Below, in pieces: positions 26,542-34,037 of a stretch of DNA of 43,518 nt. Position numbers and translations under genes: made by a program. The first letter of the stretch is position 1, and each line of letters begins with the position of its first letter. A model generated the notes under the pieces. The model had not been told where the DNA came from. It worked only from the letters and a program-made list of their open reading frames with translations, and did no database searches. Source of the DNA: an uncultured Bacteroidales bacterium (GTDB lineage: Bacteria > Bacteroidota > Bacteroidia > Bacteroidales > Paludibacteraceae); contig CADBVL010000020.1 of NCBI GenBank assembly GCA_902798015.1, forward strand, positions 1 to 43,518. Reading direction: 5' to 3'.

Positions 26542-28394
26542 AATTTCAAATTGTATTATGCATATGCATAATGCTTGCCTCCTGTCGCGGTGACGAAATC
26601 GTCTATCCTACGATAGGAACGCACGTCACGGATGAAGTACGTAATGGGGGATTGTATGTACTCTGTGAAGGAAATATGGGCTCGAACAAAGCCCGACTGG
26701 ACTATATCAACCTTCACACCGGTGACTATTACTCCAATTGGTACGGGGCGATGAACCCAACACAGATGAAGGAACTGGGAGATGTCGGCAATGATATTCA
26801 GCAATATGGTCATCGTTTGTATGCCGTCATTAACTGCTCGCATAAAGTGGAAGTGATGGACCTGCAGGCGCGGCATATTGCAAAAATTGATATATCGAAT
26901 TGCCGTTACTTGGCATTCAAGGGAGATAAGATGTATGTCAGCGCATACGTGGGTTCGATAGCAGACCCGGACATGTTAGGATCTGTCTATGAAGTGGACA
27001 CGGCTACACTGACTGTTACACGGGAAGTAAAAGTCGGCCATCAACCCGATGAACTGTGTGTCGTGGATAATATGCTTTTTGTCTGCAATTCCGGAGGATA
27101 CCTCACCAATCGCTATGACTCCACGATTTCGGTCATTGACCTGACGACTTTTACAGAGATAGAAAAGATACCCGTGGGCTTGAACCCGACGCGCATTTGC
27201 GTGGATGCACAAAAACACCTATGGGTTTGCTGTCAAGGAAACTATGTAAATGCTATGCCTTCCCTGGTAATCCTAGATTTTACTCATATTCTAAAGCATA
27301 TTTCTACGCCATGTGCAAATATCTCCATCTGTGGGAATACTGCGTATATTATTGATAATGAAGCAAATACTCTACGCGCGTTCTCCACAATTGACTTTGC
27401 GGAACAGCCTCAACCGATAGATATCAAAAACTACGAGCATCCATATGGTCTTTTAGCAACAGATGAGGCTCTTTACATTACGGATGCAAAGAACTACGTT
27501 TCTTCCGGAGTGCTGCATTGCTATGGATACGATGGCCATGAGCATTGGCGTGCACTGACGGGAGATATTCCGGGACATCTCTGTCGCGTGACGGGAGAAT
27601 ATTCACTGGCACCCGATACCGGCTCACATGAAGATGTTCATCGTTTCCTCGCACATGTATATGAATATTTGCCGGGCATGGGGCAGTTTGTCAATGAGTT
27701 GCCCAAATATGAGGAGGGTGATGATGCCGAGACCATGTGTCGAAAATGTGAGCAGGCAATTGCCAACAATGCCGGTGGATTGGTTTGCCTCGGAGGCTGG
27801 GGGGGATATCTCACGTTTGGTTTTGACCACCCTGTAGAGAATAAAGACGGCCGCGATATCCAAATCCTCGGTAATGCTTATTATATGAATGAAAGTACGG
27901 AGTATGGTAGTTCAGAACCTGGAATAGTATTGGTGAGTCGTGACGCAAATAATAATGGAGTGCCCGATGATACATGGTACGAACTAAAGGGATGTCTGTA
28001 CGATAATCCGCAGACAAATCATACGTATCAGAAGACCTATACGCGTTCCGGAGATACCATTCAAAATCCCTTCCATAAACAACCATATTACCCGCAGTGG
28101 TTGAAAGAGGACGAATACACGCTCTATGGTGCCAAACTGCCCTCACAGACGGTAAAAATAAGCGGGCAGACAGTTCAGAAGATATTGGATTTCGGCTATG
28201 TGGATAATAAACCGAACAAGGATACTGAAGGTACATCATTTGATATTTCGTGGGCTGTAGATACGAACGGACAATCAGTTAGTCTGCCGACGATTGATTT
28301 CGTTCGTGTCTACACCGCGATCGATGAGATCAACAATCCCACCGGCGAGATCAGTACCGAAATATCCGGAGCAATTGATTTACACGCAAAATAG
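26517..28394 (+). CDS. Surface lipoprotein: BtuG-like beta-propeller fused to a second surface-protein domain
   Basis: 625 residues with a signal peptide ending at LASC (lipobox, residues 20-23), so anchored and probably surface-exposed. Residues ~45-350 show YVTN/YncE-like blades (GGLYVLCEGNMGSNKARLDY, DQP-type turns such as VGHQPDELCVVDNMLFVCNSG, STISVIDLTTFTEIEKIPVG), the fold of BtuG, which takes B12 and passes it to BtuB. Residues ~375-625 (YEYLPGMGQFVNELPKY, GGYLTFGFDHPV, DANNNGVPDDTWYELKG with a calcium-loop look) match a separate 'cell surface protein' type. Start ATG at 26517 overlaps btuB. The fusion is intact in one frame. Confidence 0.82.
   Translation: MHHCLQILKFQIVLCICIMLASCRGDEIVYPTIGTHVTDEVRNGGLYVLCEGNMGSNKARLDYINLHTGDYYSNWYGAMNPTQMKELGDVGNDIQQYGHRLYAVINCSHKVEVMDLQARHIAKIDISNCRYLAFKGDKMYVSAYVGSIADPDMLGSVYEVDTATLTVTREVKVGHQPDELCVVDNMLFVCNSGGYLTNRYDSTISVIDLTTFTEIEKIPVGLNPTRICVDAQKHLWVCCQGNYVNAMPSLVILDFTHILKHISTPCANISICGNTAYIIDNEANTLRAFSTIDFAEQPQPIDIKNYEHPYGLLATDEALYITDAKNYVSSGVLHCYGYDGHEHWRALTGDIPGHLCRVTGEYSLAPDTGSHEDVHRFLAHVYEYLPGMGQFVNELPKYEEGDDAETMCRKCEQAIANNAGGLVCLGGWGGYLTFGFDHPVENKDGRDIQILGNAYYMNESTEYGSSEPGIVLVSRDANNNGVPDDTWYELKGCLYDNPQTNHTYQKTYTRSGDTIQNPFHKQPYYPQWLKEDEYTLYGAKLPSQTVKISGQTVQKILDFGYVDNKPNKDTEGTSFDISWAVDTNGQSVSLPTIDFVRVYTAIDEINNPTGEISTEISGAIDLHAK
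26555..26572. repeat. 18-base perfect palindrome within the signal-peptide codons of the propeller gene
   Basis: ATTATGCATATGCATAAT equals its own reverse complement. It lies about 40 bases after the start codon and overlaps codons of the hydrophobic signal segment. It may be chance, or a hairpin affecting expression downstream of btuB. Confidence 0.5.
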
Positions 28395-28449
28395 TGCGAA
28401 TAACACTTATATTAACCCAATTTATTAACAATTTAAAACAAAAACAAAA

Positions 28450-29169
28450 ATGAAAAAGTCATTCTTTTTTGTAGCTGCATTGGCGCTGGTATTTGCGTCG
28501 TGCGAGAACACAGCAGTGCCTGATCAGTTCGTAGCAACCTTCGAGGAGGCTACGGTTACTCCTCCTGCAGCAGATTCGATCCTTCTCCTGAGTGAGAGCG
28601 GTACGATCGAAAGCGGTAACTTCAAGTTCGAGCAGGAAGTAGCTGACTACGGATCGTGGGGCGTTTATTACTTCGGTAGCGTAGTAAGCAACAAGAAGGG
28701 CCGTAACTATGCGTATTATGCAGACAGCTACAAGTCTGCTGCCGGTGGTGCGTTCCGCGGCAACAACTATGTGGTTTGGACCAATTCGTACGCAGGCGTA
28801 GACCGCGTAGTGCTCAAAGAGGCAGCTGTTGTTCCGGGTATGTATGTCTGCAACACCACTTGGGTGGTTGACGCTATCCTCAATGGTGATGGCATGTCGG
28901 AAGAAGCTGCTGGTAAAGGTCTGCCTTTTGGCGATGACGACTACTTTGAGCTGGTTGTTACCGGTTCTCTGAACGGCGCAAAGACGGGTGAAATCACCTT
29001 TGACTTGGCACGCGGCAAACACTATGTTCAGAACTGGACGTATGTTGATCTGAGCCCGCTCGGAAAAGTAAGCGCGTTGAAGTTCACCTTGCAGGGCTCG
29101 AAGCACAACAGCGGTGGTTTGACCACTCCGGCTTACTTCTGTATCGACAATTTCGGTGCTAAAAAGTAA
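28450..29169 (+). CDS. DUF4465 lipoprotein, candidate B12-binding (BtuH-like) surface protein
   Basis: 239 residues. Signal peptide MKKSFFFVAALALVFASC with lipobox. The mature part matches the DUF4465 pattern: ATFEEATV, SGNFKFEQEVADYGSWGVYYFGSVVS, NYAYYADSYKSAAGGAFRGNNYVVW, and the end LKFTLQGSKHNSGGLTTPAYFCIDNF, a jelly-roll-like all-beta fold. Proteins of this kind are encoded in Bacteroidota B12 uptake loci; I recall the B12-binding lipoprotein BtuH belonging here but cannot verify it. It is preceded by a 55-base AT-rich gap without a recognisable promoter and followed by the BtuF-like gene after three bases, all under the same riboswitch. Confidence 0.78.
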   Translation: MKKSFFFVAALALVFASCENTAVPDQFVATFEEATVTPPAADSILLLSESGTIESGNFKFEQEVADYGSWGVYYFGSVVSNKKGRNYAYYADSYKSAAGGAFRGNNYVVWTNSYAGVDRVVLKEAAVVPGMYVCNTTWVVDAILNGDGMSEEAAGKGLPFGDDDYFELVVTGSLNGAKTGEITFDLARGKHYVQNWTYVDLSPLGKVSALKFTLQGSKHNSGGLTTPAYFCIDNFGAKK

Positions 29170-29172
29170 TTA

Positions 29173-30198
29173 ATGAAGCGGTTTGTACCAATCATAGGAT
29201 TGCTGCTTTGCTTTGCGGGCTGTGCCAAACAGTCCGCAGAGCAGGGTGGTATTCCCGTAGGGAATAAGTACGCCGCGGGCTTTGCTATCACGCCTACGGA
29301 CACCGGCACAATCGTCGAGGTTTTCCAACCGTACCAGCGAATCTGTGTGAAAGAACCGCTGCGTCGTCTCGGTACGATGAGTACCGTGCAGGTGGGCTTC
29401 CTCTATGCAATAGATGCCTTGGACTGCCTCGTGGCTGTCTGCAATCCCGAACTGATCTACACGCCTGTCAAAGGCGATGAGATAGACCTCGGCGATTCGA
29501 TGAAGCCTTCAGCCGAGCGTACGCTCCAAGCAGGTTTAGACGCGTTGTTAGCCGTCAATTACGGCCAATACGACAACCTCGAAGCGACGCGTCTGGAGAA
29601 ACTCGGCGTGACGACGATCTATATCAACGAGTGGCAGGAAGGCTCACCGCTTGCTCGGGCCGAATGGATCCGTGTGCTCGGTGCCCTCACCGGCCGCCTC
29701 CACGAAGCCGACTCGGTCTTCCACGAAGTAGAGACGAAGTATAACAATCTCAAATCTTCAATCTCCAATGTCAAATCCTCTAAAATTATGAGTGGTAATA
29801 ATTTTAGAGGCACTTGGTACGTGCCTTCCGGCAAGAACTACCTGGCGTATCTTTTCAAAGATGCCGGCGCAGACTATCCGTTCTTTGATGACGAACGCGA
29901 GACATCCATTCCGTTGGCTATCGAAGAGACGCTGCGTTATTTTCATGACGCCGACGTATGGGTTGGTGCTGGCGGTAACAACATGGCAGAACTAGCAGAG
30001 ATGGACGAGAAACACACGTGGTTTAAGGCCTATCAGACCGGACGTGTCTATAACTGGCGCAAGCAGAGAAAAGACGGCGGGGCGAATAACTTCTGGGAGC
30101 GTGGGGTAGTACACCCCGAAGAAATGCTCGAGGACGTTATTCATATCCTGAATAACGCCCCCGATAGTCTATTGCATTTCGCGAGCCACCTCAAGTAG
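29173..30198 (+). CDS. btuF: BtuF-like substrate-binding lipoprotein (cobalamin/metal-chelate ABC importer)
   Basis: 341 residues. Signal peptide MKRFVPIIGLLLCFAGC with lipobox FAGC. Periplasmic-binding fold of the BtuF/FhuD class: VFQPYQRICVKEPLRRLGTMSTVQVGFLYAIDALDCLVAVC in the first lobe, EKLGVTTIYINEW, and in the second lobe GADYPFFDDERETSIPLAIEETLRYFHDADVWVGAG and NFWERGVVHPEEMLEDV. Its position last in the riboswitch-controlled operon supports cobalamin as ligand. No BtuC or BtuD gene follows, so the inner-membrane transporter must be elsewhere. Residues ~193-206 (NNLKSSISNVKSSK) come from a small repeat inserted in frame. The 3' end overlaps the convergent CWC gene by 30 bases. Confidence 0.85.
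   Translation: MKRFVPIIGLLLCFAGCAKQSAEQGGIPVGNKYAAGFAITPTDTGTIVEVFQPYQRICVKEPLRRLGTMSTVQVGFLYAIDALDCLVAVCNPELIYTPVKGDEIDLGDSMKPSAERTLQAGLDALLAVNYGQYDNLEATRLEKLGVTTIYINEWQEGSPLARAEWIRVLGALTGRLHEADSVFHEVETKYNNLKSSISNVKSSKIMSGNNFRGTWYVPSGKNYLAYLFKDAGADYPFFDDERETSIPLAIEETLRYFHDADVWVGAGGNNMAELAEMDEKHTWFKAYQTGRVYNWRKQRKDGGANNFWERGVVHPEEMLEDVIHILNNAPDSLLHFASHLK
29751..29787. repeat. In-frame copy of the small dispersed repeat inside the btuF-like gene
   Basis: CAAATCTTCAATCTCC followed by AATGTCAAAT is related to the btuB copy (CAAATCATCAATCACC, AATGACAAAT). It codes the KSSISNVKSS stretch between the two lobes of the binding protein, where an insertion could be tolerated. Confidence 0.5.
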
Positions 30199-30369
30199 GC
30201 AAGCCCTACATAGACAATCCGTATAATGCGTGCGCAGATAAGCGCGCGCATTTTCATTTAAGTTAATCCCTGCACACTGACAGATAGCAGGATTTTTATG
30301 ATGGCAAACAAAATGTGCCCCGCATCGTGGGCACACTTTTGCTATTCCTTCACTCGTTAATTCCTTCAT
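30169..30369 (-). CDS. Small cysteine-rich CWC-family protein
   Basis: 66 residues with seven cysteines: KVCPRCGAHFVC, AICQCAGINL, and TDCLCRACLLEV. The pattern CPxCG-x5-C-x8-CxC-x22-CxCxxC is that of the cysteine-rich CWC family, a presumed zinc-binding domain of unknown role common in Bacteroidota. The length fits. It starts 19 bases after the amylase stop on the same strand, so it is the third gene of a YihY-amylase-CWC unit. Its N-terminal residues (MKELTSEG) are encoded by a run of short repeats (GAATTAACGA-like, 30343-30393). The 3' end overlaps the convergent btuF-like gene. Confidence 0.78.
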   Translation of the reverse strand: MKELTSEGIAKVCPRCGAHFVCHHKNPAICQCAGINLNENARAYLRTHYTDCLCRACLLEVAREMQ

Positions 30370-30393
30370 TCGTTAATTCGTTAACTCGTTATT
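30343..30393. repeat. Degenerate short repeats TTCGTTAA / TTCCTTCA around the CWC start
   Basis: On the plus strand CTCGTTAATTCCTTCATTCG and following bases alternate TCGTTAATTC, TTCCTTCA and TCGTTAACTC units. The run spans the amylase stop, the spacer and the CWC start codon. Confidence 0.5.
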
Positions 30394-32239
30394 TCTTCAA
30401 CATAACGATCAGTGTACTCAATGCCGGTACTTCGATATCCCTGCGGCTGAGATCGATTGCTTCGCCCGTTAAGGGGTTTATGCCTTTTGCATTATACTTG
30501 CCGAGAATCTCTGCGTATGTCTCCGTCGGAATAGTACGCGGCTGTTCCGCTGCATTGGCAAAGACGAACACTGCCTCCTTGTCATTATAACGGAAGAACG
30601 CGTAGGTGTTATTGCGCGCAAGGAAATGCATTGTACGACCGAAATGCAGCACGGGTTCATTCTTACGCCAGGTATAAAGTTTGCTCTGGAAGTCGTACAT
30701 ATCTTTCATGGCCGGTGTTACCTCGTCGCCCTGCGGCAGTGGAACGCGGAGTAGGGAGTGGTTATTCGGATCGCCCTTAGCTGTCAACGCGTATTCATCG
30801 CCGTACAATAACTGCGGAATGCCACGCATGGTTGCCAAAAGCACGTTCGCCAACTTCACACGACGCGGGTCTTTATCTTTGACGATATCGGTGATGCGTG
30901 CCATGTCATGGTTGCCGAGAAAGGTCAACAACTTATTCACGTCAGCATACATGTAATCCATCGTCATGGCATCGTAAACGCGTGTTAAGCCATTACCCCA
31001 TCCACTGCCGTCGTTCTCAAGTGCTTGACGGATAGCCTCTTCTACTGGGAAGTCCATCACAGTAGGCAGGTTCGAATCGAAACCGTCGAAGTTCTTCGCG
31101 CCGCTCTGCCAGTAGGCGACTGCGGGTGCAGGACGAGTCCAGCACTCACCGACTATATTGATATTCGGATATTCATCGCGAATGGCCTTGAGCCATTGGC
31201 TGGCGGGAATCTTCTCAATATACGGGTACGTATCTACGCGCAAACCGTCTAAGTCAGCAAACTCTACCCACCAAATGGCCCATTGTTGGAAGTATTTCAG
31301 CAGGTCAGGGTTCTCAAGATTCATATCCGGCATCGGATGATCGAACCAACCGCGGTTAGAAAGCTGACGGTCATACTCCGAGGCATTGATGTCATAGTTG
31401 GCGGTGAAGCAGTTATTGGTGTTGGTGAACTGGTCAAACTGATTGATCCAATCATGGTAAGGAAGGTCGCTCATCCACCAGTGCGCTGCACCGCAATGGT
31501 TCGGAACCATATCCATGAGGATCTTCAATCCCTTTGCGTGAGCTTGTTGTACCATCTGTGCGTATAACGTATTGCTTCCATAACGCGGATCGATGTGATA
31601 ATAGTCCGAGCACGCATAGCCGTGATAACTCCATGCTGCCTCGTCGTCGCCAAGCATTGGAGTCGGCCAGATAGCTGTACAACCTAATTTGACAATATGG
31701 TCAAACGAATTGATGATTCCTTGTATGTCACCGCCCCAACGACCATTCACATCCGCTTTGTTTGCTTTCTCTTTGGTATTCGGAGTGCTGTTATTACTCT
31801 CGTCGCCATCCACAAAACGGTCACTCATAATCAGGTAAACGACATCCGAAGCGTCGAAACTCTTGCGCTCACGGCTACCAGCCTTACGTTCGTTTATGAC
31901 ATAGTCATACATCGCTTTCTTTTTGCCTTTCTTGAGGGTAATGCGATAGGTACCGGGGTGGAATACACCAAAGTCCACGAACAGGTAATTCGGACTCTCC
32001 GCGTTGTGTTGTCCGCGAGGAACGAGGCCTAAACACTCTCCACGCATCACTTTGCCGTTAACAATCTGCTGAACACTCACTTGGGCGTCTTGCAAATCCT
32101 GACCATGGAACATCACAGTGAGCGGCATATTCATGTTCGTCCACCAACTAAGAGGTTCTACTTGTTGAATCTTCGGAGCCGCAAGAACGAACTGACTCAT
32201 CATCAGCACGGCGGCGAATACAAAATGGTGTTTTTTCAT
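30389..32239 (-). CDS. Periplasmic alpha-amylase / neopullulanase, GH13 (SusA-like)
   Basis: 616 residues, close to SusA length. Signal peptide MKKHHFVFAAVLMMSQFVLA. Residues ~22-115 form the cyclomaltodextrinase-type N-terminal beta domain. The GH13 barrel shows DMVPNHCG (region I), DLDGLRVDTYPYI with the nucleophile Asp (region II), NIVGECWTR with the acid/base Glu (region III) and FLGNHDMARI (region IV), followed by the C-terminal beta domain. It hydrolyses alpha-1,4-glucans in the periplasm. No susC/susD or regulator is nearby, so it is an orphan. The start overlaps the YihY stop by four bases (ATGA). Confidence 0.94.
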   Translation of the reverse strand: MKKHHFVFAAVLMMSQFVLAAPKIQQVEPLSWWTNMNMPLTVMFHGQDLQDAQVSVQQIVNGKVMRGECLGLVPRGQHNAESPNYLFVDFGVFHPGTYRITLKKGKKKAMYDYVINERKAGSRERKSFDASDVVYLIMSDRFVDGDESNNSTPNTKEKANKADVNGRWGGDIQGIINSFDHIVKLGCTAIWPTPMLGDDEAAWSYHGYACSDYYHIDPRYGSNTLYAQMVQQAHAKGLKILMDMVPNHCGAAHWWMSDLPYHDWINQFDQFTNTNNCFTANYDINASEYDRQLSNRGWFDHPMPDMNLENPDLLKYFQQWAIWWVEFADLDGLRVDTYPYIEKIPASQWLKAIRDEYPNINIVGECWTRPAPAVAYWQSGAKNFDGFDSNLPTVMDFPVEEAIRQALENDGSGWGNGLTRVYDAMTMDYMYADVNKLLTFLGNHDMARITDIVKDKDPRRVKLANVLLATMRGIPQLLYGDEYALTAKGDPNNHSLLRVPLPQGDEVTPAMKDMYDFQSKLYTWRKNEPVLHFGRTMHFLARNNTYAFFRYNDKEAVFVFANAAEQPRTIPTETYAEILGKYNAKGINPLTGEAIDLSRRDIEVPALSTLIVMLKK

Positions 32240-33549
32240 ATATCAGTTATTAAAATATCATTCAACGTAGTATGCTTTTTTTTCACTTCGACATATCTTT
32301 CCCAGAAAGCTTGCATCTCAGGGGTAGGTGAGGTGAGAAATTCTTCTGCACCTTGAGCATCAATACGGTCGAGTACCATCCCTATACTAATCTTGTGGGT
32401 ATCAAGTGCAGGCTGATAACTCTTCTCTTCTTCCTCATGATAAACCTCTCTTACCAAACCTGTCTCTACCATTCTACCCAACAACTGATTGACTACACGA
32501 ATGGGTAAATGGTCGCGAACGGCAAGTTGATGTGCTGTTAGAGGTTCTTCGTCGTTCTCAAAACGCCTAATTATTGTAGATAAAAGGTATAACATGATGA
32601 AGTCTTTGTAGCGGCGGGACATCACATTCAAGTCCTGTTCGTACTCAAATTCCTCGTTGTTCTGGATGGCGTAACTCATCTCTGCACCAATTAGGATAAG
32701 CAGACTTGTCCATTGTAACCAGGTCATAAGAATCGGGATAGATGCGAACGCTCCATATACAATACTTGTGCGACCAAGGAGCGCAATCAAATAGACGGAT
32801 AACATCTGGAGTAATTGGAACAACGTACCCATCAAAACACCGGGTATAACAGCCGGCAGAAAACGCACCTTTGTGTTTGGAATGGCTACGTACATGATGG
32901 TGAATAGCAGCCAACAGATTATAAACTGCAGCAATTTTACACCATCCGTGTGTAAAGATTCATGTAATGCTTCGAGATGAACGGCATTCTCTACTGCTGA
33001 ATGAACAAAAATATTCAAACCCGCCGAACAAACGATTAGCACAGGAATTAAGACCACGATAGCAATATAGGTGGTCACTTGACGAAGTATAGAACGCGAC
33101 TTCTTCACATTCCATATACGATTGAAGGCCGTTTCTACGGATTGAAAGAACGAATAAATGGCCCACAAGAGTATTATAATTCCTATTCCAATAAATAAGC
33201 CGCCTTGTGCAGTCTCTAAATAGCGATCCACCATTGCCATGATAGTGGGTACCATATTTGTCCCGCCGAGAAACGATGCATTGAGTTGTTGCTCAATTAC
33301 ATCGGCAACGCCAAACCCTTTGGCTACAGCTACGACCATAGCTAAAATAGGTACAACAGCGAAAATAAGAGAGTAGGTGAGAGCTTTGGCTTGATCGTTG
33401 AGATTTTTGCTTGTGAAACCGCGTACTACTAACGCGATAGTACGTATTACCATGTATCCCAGACGTTTGTACCAGCTATCTATCTCCGTAGATGTCCTCC
33501 GCCACATGTCGTAGCGCACAAATCCGGATATTTGGGAAATTTTCTTCAT
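32236..33549 (-). CDS. YihY/BrkB-family membrane protein with C-terminal winged-helix-like extension
   Basis: 437 residues. The YihY domain (about 30-310) has six hydrophobic helices and the family text LNDQAKALTYSLIFAVVPILAMVVAVAKGFG, LWAIYSFFQSVETAFNRIW and GALFASIPI/LTWLQW-like segments (here YGAFASIPILMTWLQWTSLLILIGAE). The remaining ~110 residues are soluble: LTAHQLAVRDHLPIRVVNQLLGRMVETGLVREV looks like a winged helix. YihY was once called RNase BN, which is wrong; the function of the family is unsettled. It begins 41 bases after rnpB with no separate promoter visible, so it may be read through from the tRNA-rnpB promoter. Confidence 0.88.
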   Translation of the reverse strand: MKKISQISGFVRYDMWRRTSTEIDSWYKRLGYMVIRTIALVVRGFTSKNLNDQAKALTYSLIFAVVPILAMVVAVAKGFGVADVIEQQLNASFLGGTNMVPTIMAMVDRYLETAQGGLFIGIGIIILLWAIYSFFQSVETAFNRIWNVKKSRSILRQVTTYIAIVVLIPVLIVCSAGLNIFVHSAVENAVHLEALHESLHTDGVKLLQFIICWLLFTIMYVAIPNTKVRFLPAVIPGVLMGTLFQLLQMLSVYLIALLGRTSIVYGAFASIPILMTWLQWTSLLILIGAEMSYAIQNNEEFEYEQDLNVMSRRYKDFIMLYLLSTIIRRFENDEEPLTAHQLAVRDHLPIRVVNQLLGRMVETGLVREVYHEEEEKSYQPALDTHKISIGMVLDRIDAQGAEEFLTSPTPEMQAFWERYVEVKKKHTTLNDILITDI

Positions 33550-33577
33550 GGTTGTTATCCAAGAGTCATTTTTGAAA

Positions 33578-33591
33578 TCCCTGGAAAGGGA
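33578..33591 (-). terminator. Weak hairpin after rnpB
   Basis: On the minus strand TCCCT-TTCC-AGGGA followed by TTTC. The stem is short and the U-run poor, so it may end rnpB only partly. Its first base overlaps the end of the rnpB P1 stem. Confidence 0.3.
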
Positions 33592-33878
33592 AGCAGGCCT
33601 GTAAGCCGGGTTCTGTACCCTTGCGGGTGTCTATCATTAATCTCGAGTCACGTGTTACCACGGGCTTCTCTCGCTTCCTACCCTCCGACTCGCGCGAGCA
33701 ACGCTCAAACATCGGTTTACATGGAATTGCAGCCCGCAGTGTGCTCGTTTCACCCGCCCGAAGGCGACTCGTCTCTGTAGCAGTGACCAAACATTTCTGC
33801 CTGACGGCCGTTAACCGCTGCGGTGCTCTGTGCTGCCCGGACTTTCCTCACCTTTCGGCGCGATAGACCGGCCTGCTT
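33591..33878 (-). ncRNA. rnpB: RNase P RNA
   Basis: The minus strand shows the two universally conserved blocks: GAGGAAAGTCCGGGC near the 5' end (about 33850-33836) and ACAGAACCCGGCTTACAG near the 3' end (about 33616-33599). The terminal P1 helix is AAGCAGGCC (33878-33870) paired with GGCCTGCTT (33599-33591). This defines a molecule of about 288 bases, shorter than the 350-400 of most bacterial A-type RNAs, so one or more peripheral helices are probably reduced. It lies directly behind tRNA-Gly and shares its promoter. Confidence 0.95.
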
Positions 33879-33951
33879 GGAGCGGTGTACGGGAATCGAA
33901 CCCGCCTCCTCGGCTTGGGAAGCCGATGCACTACCGATGTGCTAACACCGC
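33878..33951 (-). tRNA. tRNA-Gly (anticodon CCC), CCA encoded
   Basis: Acceptor GCGGTGT pairs perfectly with ACACCGC; D arm GCAC-ATCGGTA-GTGC; anticodon arm TCGGC-TTCCCAA-GCCGA with CCC; T arm GCGGG-TTCGATT-CCCGT. Discriminator T and an encoded CCA follow. The final A of CCA (33878) is the first base of the rnpB P1 stem, so the two RNAs have no spacer. The tRNA is thus processed at its 5' end by the RNA encoded behind it. Confidence 0.96.
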
Positions 33952-33969
33952 ATTTTTCAAAATCGGCTA

Positions 33970-34001
33970 CAAAAGTACTACTTTTTTTTGAATTGTGCAA
34001 A
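33970..34001 (-). promoter_or_regulatory. Bacteroidota-type promoter of tRNA-Gly and rnpB
   Basis: On the minus strand: TTTG at 34001-33998, 20 bases with an A-run, TACTTTTG at 33977-33970. The tRNA starts at 33951, about 12 bases after the expected transcription start. Confidence 0.87.
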
Positions 34002-34005
34002 TTTA

Positions 34006-34037
34006 TTTGCATATTTGATTTTTTTTTACTACTTTTG
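34006..34037 (+). promoter_or_regulatory. Bacteroidota-type promoter of ffh
   Basis: TTTG at 34006-34009, 20 bases with a T-run, TACTTTTG at 34030-34037. The leader of about 65 bases contains a five-codon ATG GCT AAA TCA TAA (34056-34070) of unknown meaning. Confidence 0.86.

Noticed and set aside
30227-30257. Hairpin AATGCGTGCGC / GCGCGCGCATT with a following TTTT after the btuF-like gene, looking like a terminator
   Set aside because: It lies inside the CWC coding sequence on the other strand. It may still terminate, but the palindrome could simply reflect that protein's codons, so it is not listed as a feature.
30313-30337. Perfect stem TGTGCCC / GGGCACA
   Set aside because: It encodes the first CPxCG motif of the CWC protein on the minus strand and is followed by only a short T-run interrupted by other bases.
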